From Mucilaginibacter ginsenosidivorax (GTDB lineage: Bacteria; Bacteroidota; Bacteroidia; Sphingobacteriales; Sphingobacteriaceae), in the NCBI RefSeq assembly GCF_007971525.1, contig NZ_CP042437.1, forward strand, positions 5,580,001 through 5,644,000: a DNA stretch of 64,000 nucleotides. The letters are read 5' to 3'. Below, one piece after another: positions 9,966-18,405 of this stretch. The notes under the pieces are model-generated. The model made no database searches and was not told the DNA's origin. It worked only from the letters and a program-made list of their open reading frames with translations. Within the stretch, counting starts at the first letter, position 1; the number at the start of each line of letters is the position of its first letter. Made by a program: the position numbers and the translations under genes.

Positions 9966-10142
9966 TTGTGGCTGGTTATAAAAATAGATAATCAGCCACA
10001 ACTATACAAATATACACACTTGTGGCTGATTATAAAAATAGATAACCAGCCACAACCATGATTTTTGTTGTACTTATGGCTAATTATAATTTATTATAAT
10101 CAGCCATAAGTGTGTTTTTAAGGTATGTTATGGCTGATTATA
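9966..10142. promoter_or_regulatory. Array of three long palindromes plus a half-site (operator-like)
   Basis: Palindrome 1 pairs TTGTGGCTGGTTAT (9966-9979) with 9988-10001. Palindrome 2 pairs TTGTGGCTGATTAT (10020-10033) with 10042-10055. Palindrome 3 pairs 18 bases at 10072-10089 with 10094-10111. A half-site TTATGGCTGATTATA follows at 10128-10142. All share the core TGGCTGATTAT and differ mainly at positions that keep pairing. The array lies 53 bp upstream of the ATPase start. It may be a multi-site operator or a small dispersed element. Confidence 0.7.
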
Positions 10143-10524
10143 TAAAGGTAATTTTTGTATAATTAATTGATATATAGTTTTTTGTTTTTTTTTATAAAAG
10201 AAATAATTATCCGTTGCCTCAGATTAATATTGCGGTAAGGGTTTTATTCTTTTAAAAAGAGAAATAATAAAAAGAGTTGTAGTTTTTATACCTGTTTTAA
10301 TCATATGCCTGCTACAAATATATTGCCCGCCCCAATCTATGTTGTTTTTCATTTTGATATTACCACCCTTTCAAAATGATAGGTTTTTTAAATGCCTAAA
10401 TGTGCCTGCTCAATCAAATTAGTCGGTTTAAAGTGTTTTTAGCTGCTATTAAGCATTTTAAGCGTTTTTTGGCATGCCAATAGTAATTCAGGCTGTAATT
10501 GATAATACACTAAAAAATTAAGTC
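10143..10524. other. Intergenic stretch without recognisable gene
   Basis: These 382 bases are AT-rich and contain no convincing open frame on either strand. They separate the palindrome array from a small membrane-protein gene and presumably hold that gene's promoter, but no confident promoter match was found. Confidence 0.5.
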
Positions 10525-10707
10525 ATGACATCATTTTATATCGTACTGGAAGTAGCAGCCTTTATTGCAGTAATTGTAATACCAATGGCCGGCCCAAAAG
10601 CAAAAAAAAATGTACCTGTAGCAACTACCAGTAACCTGGCGGTTAACAACGAAGGTTACCTGGAACCAATTCCGGCAAACCAGCAAGATCATCATCCGGT
10701 GCATTAA
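10525..10707 (+). CDS. Small single-pass membrane protein, 60 aa
   Basis: This 60-residue protein has an N-terminal hydrophobic helix (residues 4-23, FYIVLEVAAFIAVIVIPMAG), then a basic patch KAKKN and a polar, proline- and histidine-containing tail. It is probably an inner-membrane protein with a short soluble tail. No family is recognised. A strong intrinsic terminator at 10734-10764 follows directly, which supports its being a real monocistronic gene. Function unknown. Confidence 0.65.
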   Translation: MTSFYIVLEVAAFIAVIVIPMAGPKAKKNVPVATTSNLAVNNEGYLEPIPANQQDHHPVH

Positions 10708-10733
10708 TTGTTAAAACCACTTAAATTGAAAAT

Positions 10734-10764
10734 AAAAGCCTTTCATTTTGATAGGCTTTTTTTA
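10734..10764 (+). terminator. Intrinsic terminator after the small membrane-protein gene
   Basis: A perfect stem pairs AAAAGCCT (10734-10741) with AGGCTTTT (10753-10760). It is followed by a T run. Confidence 0.85.
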
Positions 10765-10919
10765 TTCACCAATATTTTCTTTTTAATATAATTTATTCAT
10801 TTACACAGGTAAAACCGGTTATCGTGCGGTTGTTGGCATTAAGGGCATTCTTTTGGCATTGGGGTATATACAGTTATTGACCATTTAGCGCCGGTAACTG
10901 AAATAAACTAACAAATGCA

Positions 10920-11465
10920 ATGGAAGATGAACGAATTATTGTAAGGACGGCCATTCCGGCCGATATGGTTTTTGCGGATCAGATCATTCGCGAGATGGAA
11001 AGTTCTGCGATAGCAAGGGGCTCAGGGATCTCAAAACGATCGGCGGCCTCGGTAATAGAAAAGATAGACGCGGGCAAGGCCATAGTTGCAATTACCCAAA
11101 ACGGCGAGTGGGCGGGTTTCTCTTATATCGAAACCTGGGATGATGAAAAATTTGTATCCAACAGCGGTCTTATCGTATCGCCCAAACACCGTAACAATGG
11201 GATAGCCTCGCAAATTAAAACTCAAATTTTTGAATTATCGCGTAGCAAATACCCCGCTGCCAAAATTTTCAGCATTACATCGGGACTGGCAATCATGAAA
11301 ATGAATACTAAACTTGGCTTCGTGCCGGTAACCTATACCGAGGTTACGCGCGAAACCCGCTTTTGGGATAGCTGTAAAAGCTGTGTGAATTATGATGTGC
11401 TGCAAAGTAAAAACAGGTGCAATTGCCTTTGCACCGCAATGTTGTTTGATCCGCAATTAAACTAA
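10920..11465 (+). CDS. GNAT N-acetyltransferase, ArgA-like with cysteine-rich tail
   Basis: This 181-residue protein has a GNAT fold at about residues 5-125, with the acetyl-CoA loop visible around VSPKHRNNGIASQI. The C-terminal tail, about residues 145-181, carries six cysteines (FWDSCKSCVNYD..., CNCLCTAMLFDP). From memory of the family, this tail is typical of the acetyltransferase found beside argG in Bacteroidota arginine operons. Here it sits 8 bp ahead of an M20 deacylase like ArgE instead. An acetylation/deacetylation pair acting on an amino-acid substrate is a plausible inference. The tail may bind metal or be redox active. Substrate not proven. Confidence 0.75.
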   Translation: MEDERIIVRTAIPADMVFADQIIREMESSAIARGSGISKRSAASVIEKIDAGKAIVAITQNGEWAGFSYIETWDDEKFVSNSGLIVSPKHRNNGIASQIKTQIFELSRSKYPAAKIFSITSGLAIMKMNTKLGFVPVTYTEVTRETRFWDSCKSCVNYDVLQSKNRCNCLCTAMLFDPQLN

Positions 11466-11473
11466 TTGAAAAC

Positions 11474-12652
11474 ATGGTTATGATAAAAGATTTGAACCAG
11501 CGGTTAAGCTTTGCAAAAGCCGCCAAGAGTTTGCCCTTAAATCCTCATTTTTTTAGCGAATCTGTAGCCCTGCTGCAGCATTTGATCAGGACGCCTTCAT
11601 TTAGCGGGGAAGAAAGCGATGTAGCCGATATTGTGCACCAGTATTTGTTTGGCTACTCGGTAAAAGTAAAGCGTAAGGGGAATAATTTATGGTGTTTTAA
11701 CAAATTCTATGATGAAAACAAACCGACAATATTGCTTAACTCTCATCTGGATACGGTTATGCCAAACGAGGGTTATACCAAAGATCCGTTTTGCCCGGAA
11801 ATAATTGATGGTAAGCTTTACGGCCTGGGCAGTAACGATGCAGGCGGCTGCCTGGTATCGTTAATTGCCACTTTTTTGCATTTTTACAGCTACCAGGGCC
11901 TGGGCTTTAACCTTTGCCTTGCCGTTACCGCCGAAGAGGAAAACTCCGGCGAAAACGGCATTAAATCCCTGCTCCCTCAATTGGGCAAACTGGAGCTTGC
12001 GATAGTTGGCGAGCCAACACTGTTGCAGATGGCCGTGGCAGAAAAAGGCAACTTGGTTATAGATTGCGTGAGCAACGGCCGGTCTGGCCACGCGGCCAGG
12101 GACGAGGGCGATAATGCCATTCATAAATGTTTGAAAGACCTGGAGTGGTTTAGTACCTACCAGTTTCCGCAGCAATTAAAAAGTTTACCGCCGGTTAAAA
12201 TGACTGTTACTACAATTAAGGCAGGCATGCAGCACAATATTGTACCTGCCCGTTGCGAGTTTACGGTAGATATCCGTAACGACGATACCTTTTCGCAGCG
12301 GCAAATCCTGGATACTATTTTAAAAAATGTTTCCTGCCAGGTTAACGTACGCCCGGGGGCGCTTGGTGCATCCTCAATACCGGTTAATCACCCCATCGTA
12401 AAAACGGGTATAGCTATTGGTTGTAAAACCTACAGTTCGCCTACTACATCCGATCAGGCCTGGCTATCGGTTCCGTCGATAAAAATAGGCCCCGGCGATT
12501 CGGCCAGGTCACACTCTTCTGATGAATTTATTTACCTGGAAGAGATAAAAAAAGGAATCAGCTTATACATCAGGCTGCTTGATGCGCTGCCATTGATGCT
12601 GATCAACAATCCTAATAAATACAAAAATGAAATCAAGCATATTAATAATTGA
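11474..12652 (+). CDS. M20 family metallopeptidase, acetylornithine deacetylase-like
   Basis: This 392-residue zinc amidohydrolase has the M20 metal ligands in order: SHLDTV (H91, D93), GSNDAGG (D122), TAEEENSG (catalytic E154, ligand E155) and VGEPT (E180). GRSGHAA is the dimerisation-domain signature. ArgE/DapE-like members remove acyl groups from N-acyl amino acids in the cytoplasm. It follows the GNAT gene by 8 bp, and its last 26 bases overlap the start of a sigma-54 activator gene, so the three are probably cotranscribed. A second ATG lies two codons downstream of the chosen start. N-acetyl- versus N-succinylornithine preference cannot be told by eye. Confidence 0.85.
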   Translation: MVMIKDLNQRLSFAKAAKSLPLNPHFFSESVALLQHLIRTPSFSGEESDVADIVHQYLFGYSVKVKRKGNNLWCFNKFYDENKPTILLNSHLDTVMPNEGYTKDPFCPEIIDGKLYGLGSNDAGGCLVSLIATFLHFYSYQGLGFNLCLAVTAEEENSGENGIKSLLPQLGKLELAIVGEPTLLQMAVAEKGNLVIDCVSNGRSGHAARDEGDNAIHKCLKDLEWFSTYQFPQQLKSLPPVKMTVTTIKAGMQHNIVPARCEFTVDIRNDDTFSQRQILDTILKNVSCQVNVRPGALGASSIPVNHPIVKTGIAIGCKTYSSPTTSDQAWLSVPSIKIGPGDSARSHSSDEFIYLEEIKKGISLYIRLLDALPLMLINNPNKYKNEIKHINN

Positions 12653-13967
12653 TGATGAGGTAAAACTCAGCGAACTGATGGCCCGCATCCTGACACTTGA
12701 AGGGTACCAGGTAATGCAGGCAGCCAATGCTAAAGCTGGTATTAAGCTTGTTGAACGCGAAGATATAAGGGTAGTTTTAAGCGATGTAAAATTGCCCGAT
12801 GCCAATGGGGTAGATTTGGTAGAGCGCATAAAAAAGATAAAACCATACATCGAGATTATCAACCTCACAGCCTTCGGCACCATCAGCGATGGGGTGCTGG
12901 CTATAAAAAACGGGGCTTTTGATTACCTGACCAAGGGCGATGATAATGATAAAATTATCCCGCTGGTAAGTAAGGCTATTGATAAAGCCAACCTGCAATA
13001 CCAGGTTAGCGAACTGCAAAAACAGGCCGAGGCCCAGCATGGCTTTCCGGTTGTTTTAGGCCAGTCGGCCGCCATTTTAGAGGCGGTTGACCTGGCAAAA
13101 AAAGTGGCCCATACCGATGCCACCGTTTTGCTTTTAGGCGAAACAGGTACCGGCAAAGAAGTATTTGCCGAAGCCATACATGCCGAAAGTTTAAGAAAAG
13201 ACAAACCCTTTGTAGCCGTAAACTGTAGCGCCTTTAGTAAAGAATTGCTGGAGAGCGAATTGTTTGGTTACAAGGCAGGGGCATTTACTGGAGCCGTAAA
13301 AGATAAAAAAGGCCTGTTTGAAGAAGCCAGCGGCGGCACCATTTTTTTAGACGAGCTGGGCGAAATGAGCCACGATTTGCAGGCCAAATTATTACGGGTA
13401 CTGGAAAACGGTACCTTTATAAAAATTGGCGAAGCCAAAACTACCAAAGTAAATGTGCGGCTGGTAGCTGCTACTAACCGCGATTTGCAGAAGGAATCAG
13501 AGGAAGGGCATTTCCGGCTCGATTTGTTTTACCGCTTATCCGGCTTTTCTATTGTTTTGCCACCACTGCGCGAACGGGTTGGCGACATTGAAGTACTGGC
13601 CCGGCATTTTATAAAACTATATTCGGCAAAAGTTAAAAAGAAACAGCCCGATGTTGACCCCAACTTTTTTAAGCTGCTTAACCAGCACAAGTGGAATGGT
13701 AATATCCGCGAGCTCAAAAACGTGATTGAGCGGGTTATTATCCTGATGGACGAACCTGTGCTTACCCCTAAATTATTACCCAACGAGTTTCATAACGGCG
13801 GCTACTATGACCTGGTAGCGCTTGATCTGCACAGTGTGGAGAAACATCACATCCGAAGGATACTCAAATATGTTAAAGGCAATAAAACCGAAGCCGCCCG
13901 GGTATTGGGCATTGGCCTGGCTACCCTTTACCGTAAAATAGAAGAGTACCAGATACTGCTTAACTGA
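12627..13967 (+). CDS. Sigma-54-dependent response regulator (NtrC/AtoC type)
   Basis: This 446-residue protein has three domains. The receiver has acidic D10/D11, phospho-acceptor D53, T81 and K103. The AAA+ sigma-54 activation domain has Walker A GETGTGKE (171-178), the sigma-54 contact loop GAFTGA (218-223) and Walker B GTIFLDELGE. A C-terminal Fis-type helix-turn-helix ends in GNKTEAARVLGIGLATLYRK. It activates RpoN promoters when phosphorylated. No histidine kinase is adjacent, so it is an orphan in this window. Its start lies inside the end of the M20 gene (26 bp overlap), linking it to the GNAT/M20 operon. A strong hairpin at 13991 follows. Confidence 0.9.
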   Translation: MKSSILIIDDEVKLSELMARILTLEGYQVMQAANAKAGIKLVEREDIRVVLSDVKLPDANGVDLVERIKKIKPYIEIINLTAFGTISDGVLAIKNGAFDYLTKGDDNDKIIPLVSKAIDKANLQYQVSELQKQAEAQHGFPVVLGQSAAILEAVDLAKKVAHTDATVLLLGETGTGKEVFAEAIHAESLRKDKPFVAVNCSAFSKELLESELFGYKAGAFTGAVKDKKGLFEEASGGTIFLDELGEMSHDLQAKLLRVLENGTFIKIGEAKTTKVNVRLVAATNRDLQKESEEGHFRLDLFYRLSGFSIVLPPLRERVGDIEVLARHFIKLYSAKVKKKQPDVDPNFFKLLNQHKWNGNIRELKNVIERVIILMDEPVLTPKLLPNEFHNGGYYDLVALDLHSVEKHHIRRILKYVKGNKTEAARVLGIGLATLYRKIEEYQILLN

Positions 13968-13990
13968 TACTCGCGACGAGTTGAAAATTC

Positions 13991-14028
13991 AGACTTAGGA
14001 AGTTTCAAAAACTTCCTAAGTCTTTCTC
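13991..14028 (+). terminator. Long perfect hairpin, likely terminator
   Basis: AGACTTAGGAAGTTT (13991-14005) pairs perfectly with 14009-14023 across a CAA loop. It is followed by a pyrimidine-rich run, 24 bp after the sigma-54 regulator stop. Confidence 0.75.
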
Positions 14029-14586
14029 CAGCGTGTTATCCCTCCTTCAGAATTTCGCGAAAATTTACAACGACGCATAACATATTTAATATTACGCAAA
14101 CATTGGCTTTAAACGCTGGCCATGACTCAACCGGCGGCCGGTGTACTAACGGCGGCACCCTTTCTTTACATGCGGTGTGAAGAAGGGTTTGAGCGGTCAT
14201 ATCAATATATTAAAAAATAAACGATGAATTTTCAAGCCCCTCTTTCCGGCGAAGCCGAAGAGAGGGTGGCGGGCGTAGCCTCGCCGGGTGAGTCTTCGCC
14301 GTCATGCGATATACATCATTCCCCGCTTTAAAATCTGGCGAAATTTTACAACTCAGGATGAGAAAGCCTCCCTCACAAAATGAGAAGCTTTTGATGGACT
14401 GTAAATTCAATTGATGAAAGCTTAATAATTATATCGCTGATAATCAATTCAAATCAAACCAAGTCCCAAAATCTGGAATAGCAATTGGCATCTGTGCCAT
14501 AGTTAACGCAAGCAAACAGGGGCAAAGCAATAAAAATTAAAAAAACGCTTTGCCCGGTATGCTCACAAGTAATATCCATATTTAAA
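14029..14586. other. Intergenic region with degenerate palindromes, no clear gene
   Basis: An imperfect hairpin at 14237-14266 (CCCCTCTTTCC with AGAGAGGG) and a GC-rich stretch to about 14310 resemble a decayed dispersed repeat. An open minus frame of 66 codons (14210-14410) runs through this palindrome and is not protein-like. The last 60 bases form the leader of the porin gene. Confidence 0.5.
14520..14555 (+). promoter_or_regulatory. Inverted repeat in the porin leader
   Basis: GGGCAAAGC (14520-14528) pairs with GCTTTGCCC (14547-14555), 31 bp upstream of the porin start codon. It could be an operator or a leader hairpin. There is no direct evidence for a regulator. Confidence 0.4.
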
Positions 14587-15984
14587 ATGAAAAAACTTTT
14601 CTTATCAATTTTTGTAGGCTCCTTGTTTACTACGGCCTATGCTCAAAACCCAACAGCTGTTGTTAAAAAAGACAGCGTAGCGGTTACCGACTCTGTAAAA
14701 ACTAAACCCGAGCCATTTGCTTTTGGCGATTTTACCTGGCTTAACGGCAACGACCGCAGGCACAAGGCTCTGCTGGATACCAAATATTTTACCGGCCGTT
14801 TTTTGTTAGATTTTAATTACACCGCATCAAACAACAACCCTATTGACCATACCGTGGTAGGGTCAACCGCGCTTGCCCGCGATCATGAGTTTGAAATATC
14901 AACCGTAGCGTTTGGAGGCGATTTCCATTACGATAATATCCGCGCCAGCGTGCTTACCCAGTTTGGTACCCGGTCTACAGTGGTGCCCCGTAACGATTTT
15001 AGCGTTACGCGCGGTCAGTTCGATTTGTCAACGGCATACCGTTATTTAAGCGAGGCCAATGCCGGTTACCACTTTAATGTGCTGAATGGTATCAACGTTG
15101 ATGCCGGTATCTTCATGTCGTACATCGGTTTGTTCTCTTACTACAACGCCGAAAACTGGGCATATCAACCTTCATTCACATCTGATAATACCCCCTGGTT
15201 TTTTAATGGAGTAAGAGTACAAATCTTCGTATCAGACAAATTGAAAATTGAGCCATGGTTAATAAACGGCTGGCAATCATACGGTATGTTTAACAGCAGG
15301 CCGGGTATAGGCGGTCAGATTTTATGGCGTCCGAAAGAGTGGTTACAGATACTGTCAAACAACTACTACGGTGCCGATACACAGGATAAACCAGGCCGTA
15401 AACGTTTCCATACCGATAACAGTATTGAAGTAAGGTATTTCAAAAGCTCCAATAAAGGTTCGTTTGTAAACAGTGCTGCATTCTCAGTAACCGGCGACCT
15501 TGGCGACGAGAAAGGCGACGGCGTAAACGGTTTTACATCTGATCCGGTTAAAGGCCCTGCGCAATATTTTGCCAGCGCCATGCTTTACCACCGTATGGTG
15601 ATGGCAAAAGGCCACCTGGGTTGGACAGTTGGGGGCGGTTTTATGAACAACCCCGGCCGCTACCTGGTATTGTATCCTACGGGCGATGCCAACCCAATTC
15701 CGGCCATTAACACAGGCGCTGTTGGTACACATCCGTTTTCGGCCAATCCCGGCGATAAGTTTAAAGCTTATGATTATTCAACCACTGTTGATTTGATGCC
15801 TAACGATTACCTGACATTCAGGTTAGAAGTTGTTCATCGCCATGCCAACGTGCCTTATTTTGCTGGCCATGGTGGCGTTACTTCGCCCGACGGTTATAAT
15901 ACCACCACACTCCCTGCCGATTTTAAGCCCGACCTGGTAAACTCCGAAACAAGGTTTATAGCGGCCCTATTGGTTAGATTTTAA
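14587..15984 (+). CDS. Outer-membrane beta-barrel porin (BBP2-like)
   Basis: This 465-residue protein has a signal peptide (MKKLFLSIFVGSLFTTAYAQ) and a short charged linker. Amphipathic strands follow and end in a terminal aromatic/aliphatic strand, FIAALLVRF, as expected for insertion by the BAM machinery. Segments such as FAFGDFTWLNGNDRR and WLINGWQSYGMFNSRPG match the putative beta-barrel porin-2 family as I remember it. Members are general or substrate-specific outer-membrane porins. It is flanked by a leader inverted repeat and a clear terminator at 16051, so it is probably monocistronic. Substrate unknown. Confidence 0.75.
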   Translation: MKKLFLSIFVGSLFTTAYAQNPTAVVKKDSVAVTDSVKTKPEPFAFGDFTWLNGNDRRHKALLDTKYFTGRFLLDFNYTASNNNPIDHTVVGSTALARDHEFEISTVAFGGDFHYDNIRASVLTQFGTRSTVVPRNDFSVTRGQFDLSTAYRYLSEANAGYHFNVLNGINVDAGIFMSYIGLFSYYNAENWAYQPSFTSDNTPWFFNGVRVQIFVSDKLKIEPWLINGWQSYGMFNSRPGIGGQILWRPKEWLQILSNNYYGADTQDKPGRKRFHTDNSIEVRYFKSSNKGSFVNSAAFSVTGDLGDEKGDGVNGFTSDPVKGPAQYFASAMLYHRMVMAKGHLGWTVGGGFMNNPGRYLVLYPTGDANPIPAINTGAVGTHPFSANPGDKFKAYDYSTTVDLMPNDYLTFRLEVVHRHANVPYFAGHGGVTSPDGYNTTTLPADFKPDLVNSETRFIAALLVRF

Positions 15985-16050
15985 TAACATGCAATAAAAC
16001 CGGCAATAACTTACGCTTGATTGTTTGGCTAAGTTTAGTAAAGGTTGGAG

Positions 16051-16075
16051 GCCGGGTTTTGCCGCCCGGCTTTTT
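16051..16075 (+). terminator. Intrinsic terminator after the porin gene
   Basis: GCCGGG (16051-16056) pairs with CCCGGC (16065-16070), followed by TTTTT. Confidence 0.85.
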
Positions 16076-16125
16076 AAAAAGCTACTATTAACAATAGTAT
16101 ACCACAACAATAAATTAAAAGTAAA

Positions 16126-16728
16126 ATGAAAAACTCAATTAAAATGCTAATCGCCTTTGTGGTCATTAGTTTGCAAATTAGCACGCTGTATGCCTATGAT
16201 AAAACAAATAATACAGGTGTTTACTTAACAGAGCAGGATTATAAAGCCGGTAAACTAAGCTACATTTTAAGCAATGGCGACAGTATGCACCTGAACGATT
16301 TTTTAGGTGGCAACCACATTAGTATACGTTACCAGGGCAAAAAAATAAAGCTCTCAAAAAAACAGGTTTTTGGCTATCGCCAGGATAACCAGGACTTCAG
16401 ATTTTATCAAAACCAGGCTTACCGGGTGCTGGATACCGCCGGCTTTTTGCTTTATACCAGGGATGGGTTAGAGCAGCAAGGAAAAGGACCGAAAGCCGTA
16501 GCAAAATATTTTTATAGCGTAAATACACAGGAGCCTGTTTTAAATTTAACGCTACAAAATGTTATCCAAAGCTTCCCTGCCGATAGTGATTTTTGTTACA
16601 GCGTACAAAACAACTTTCACCAGGATGCCGATCTGATGATTTTTGATAGGGTAAACAGGCAGTATGAAATCAAACACCTGTACCTCGGGCACAAGCACAA
16701 CCTTAATAACCAACATGCTGCTATTTAA
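16126..16728 (+). CDS. Secreted hypothetical protein, 200 aa
   Basis: This 200-residue protein has a signal peptide (MLIAFVVISLQISTLYA) and no other membrane segment, so it is probably periplasmic or released. The body is mixed alpha/beta with basic strands (ISIRYQGKKIKLSKKQVFGYR). I recognise no family. A 7-bp inverted repeat, TACTATT/AATAGTA at 16083-16099, lies 27 bp upstream of the start, and a terminator follows at 16761, so it stands alone as a transcription unit. Function unknown. Confidence 0.7.
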   Translation: MKNSIKMLIAFVVISLQISTLYAYDKTNNTGVYLTEQDYKAGKLSYILSNGDSMHLNDFLGGNHISIRYQGKKIKLSKKQVFGYRQDNQDFRFYQNQAYRVLDTAGFLLYTRDGLEQQGKGPKAVAKYFYSVNTQEPVLNLTLQNVIQSFPADSDFCYSVQNNFHQDADLMIFDRVNRQYEIKHLYLGHKHNLNNQHAAI

Positions 16729-16760
16729 TTAAACAAATTTCCTTAACTGATTAACTGATA

Positions 16761-16789
16761 AAAGTCCCGGTTTATACCGGGCTTTTGTT
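16761..16789 (+). terminator. Intrinsic terminator
   Basis: AAAGTCCCGG (16761-16770) pairs with CCGGGCTTTT (16777-16786), apart from one T opposite G. A T-rich run follows. Confidence 0.85.
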
Positions 16790-16908
16790 TTTAAATAAGG
16801 TATTGAAATTAGTTATGGCTATAAAATGTTTATCTCTTTTCTGTTTATGAAATTTATAGGATAATATTGCCGGTAAATACTAAACAAGATTTGTATTTGC
16901 CGCTTATG

Positions 16909-18252
16909 ATGAATTGGGAAACTTTACTATCGGCCAAGCGCTGGGGATACGAGGATAAATATGTTGCAAGCCAGGTTGATGCCCGGTCGGAGTTTCAGCG
17001 GGATTATGACCGTATTATATTTTCGTCGCCTTTCAGGAGGCTGCAAAATAAAACCCAGGTATTTCCTTTACCGGGAAGTATTTTTGTGCATAACAGGCTT
17101 ACCCATAGTTTAGAGGTAGCCAGTGTTGGCAAATCATTAGGCCGCATTTTTTATAACAGGCTTAAGGAAGAAGATCCGGGGATTGATGCCCGCCTGCCGC
17201 TGATGAGTGATATCGACACCATCATTTCGGCGGCATGCCTTGCGCATGACCTGGGCAACCCGGCATTCGGCCACTCGGGCGAAGCCGCAATATCACATTA
17301 TTTTATTGAGGGCGATGGTGCAGGCTATCGAAAAAATATGCCCGATGAGCAATGGGCCGATTTGATTAATTTTGAAGGTAACGCCAATGCTTTACGCATA
17401 CTTACACATGCTTACTCGGGCAAAGGGAACGGAAGTTTCGCGCTTACTTATGCTACCATAGCCGCTATTGCCAAATATCCCTGCGCTTCTATCGTTGGCG
17501 GGAATAAAGCGAATATCCACACTAAAAAATATGGGTTCTTCCAGTCGGAACAGGCCGGTTTTAGGAAAATAGCCGACGAACTGGGACTAAACAAAGTACA
17601 GGACAATCCGCCGATTTATAAGCGCCATCCACTGGTTTACCTGGTAGAGGCTGCCGATGATATCTGCTATAATATTATTGATATAGAAGATGCTCATCGC
17701 CTCAAGATATTATCCTATGATGAAATTGAAGCCCTGTTGCTGCCTTTATGTAACGACCCGAAAATGAAGGCGCGCCTTGATGACATTGACGACGACGACG
17801 CAAAAGTTGGCTATTTGCGTGCCCGGTCAATAAACACATTGATACAGCAATGCTCCAAATTGTTTTACAATCAGCAGCAAAACATCCTTGCCGGCGATTT
17901 CAATACATCGCTGATAGATATGATAGACGAACCCTATCGTACCATCATGAAAAACATCGAAACCTTGTCGGTAAAAAAGATATACAATTACTCGTCGGTT
18001 GTGCAGATAGAAGTTGCCGGTTATAAAGTTATGGGTGGCATACTGGAAGAATTTATCCCGGCTTACCTGCAAAACTCATCCAAGTATCATAAAAAACTGG
18101 TAGAGCTTATCCCCAGGCAGTTTTTAACCCAAAACCAGGATGATTACTCTAAAATTCAAACTGTACTTGATTTTGTTTCGGGGATGACGGATTTGTACGC
18201 GGTGGAGCTGTTCAGGAAAATCAAGGGAATCTCGTTCCCGACATTGAGTTGA
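16909..18252 (+). CDS. dgt: dGTP triphosphohydrolase (dGTPase)
   Basis: This 447-residue HD-domain phosphohydrolase hydrolyses dGTP to deoxyguanosine and triphosphate in nucleotide-pool control. The metal-binding HD motifs are visible: H66 in NRLTHSLEVA, then H113-D114 in LAHDLGNPAFGHSGE. The N-terminal segment RSEFQRDYDRIIFSSPFRRL is the strongly conserved family signature. The start is placed at ATG 16909 because family members begin with a short MNWE-like segment. A TTG at 16867 and an ATG at 16906 are alternatives. It is a single gene with no operon partners, in host-like composition. Confidence 0.9.
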   Translation: MNWETLLSAKRWGYEDKYVASQVDARSEFQRDYDRIIFSSPFRRLQNKTQVFPLPGSIFVHNRLTHSLEVASVGKSLGRIFYNRLKEEDPGIDARLPLMSDIDTIISAACLAHDLGNPAFGHSGEAAISHYFIEGDGAGYRKNMPDEQWADLINFEGNANALRILTHAYSGKGNGSFALTYATIAAIAKYPCASIVGGNKANIHTKKYGFFQSEQAGFRKIADELGLNKVQDNPPIYKRHPLVYLVEAADDICYNIIDIEDAHRLKILSYDEIEALLLPLCNDPKMKARLDDIDDDDAKVGYLRARSINTLIQQCSKLFYNQQQNILAGDFNTSLIDMIDEPYRTIMKNIETLSVKKIYNYSSVVQIEVAGYKVMGGILEEFIPAYLQNSSKYHKKLVELIPRQFLTQNQDDYSKIQTVLDFVSGMTDLYAVELFRKIKGISFPTLS

Positions 18253-18405
18253 TGAAATAAACAAAATCCCACAAATCGTATCAACTTTTCGCCAAAAACA
18301 ATCAATTGTAATTAGGGGTTAAACGGACTTGGCATTTTAGTATAATTTTAGCGTCAGTATTAATCATGCAGGGTATTAAAGGCCTGTGTGCTTTCCGCCA
18401 ATATT

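Noticed and set aside
14210..14410. 66-codon minus frame
   Set aside because: It crosses a degenerate palindromic repeat, has no family and lacks a credible start. Treated as intergenic.
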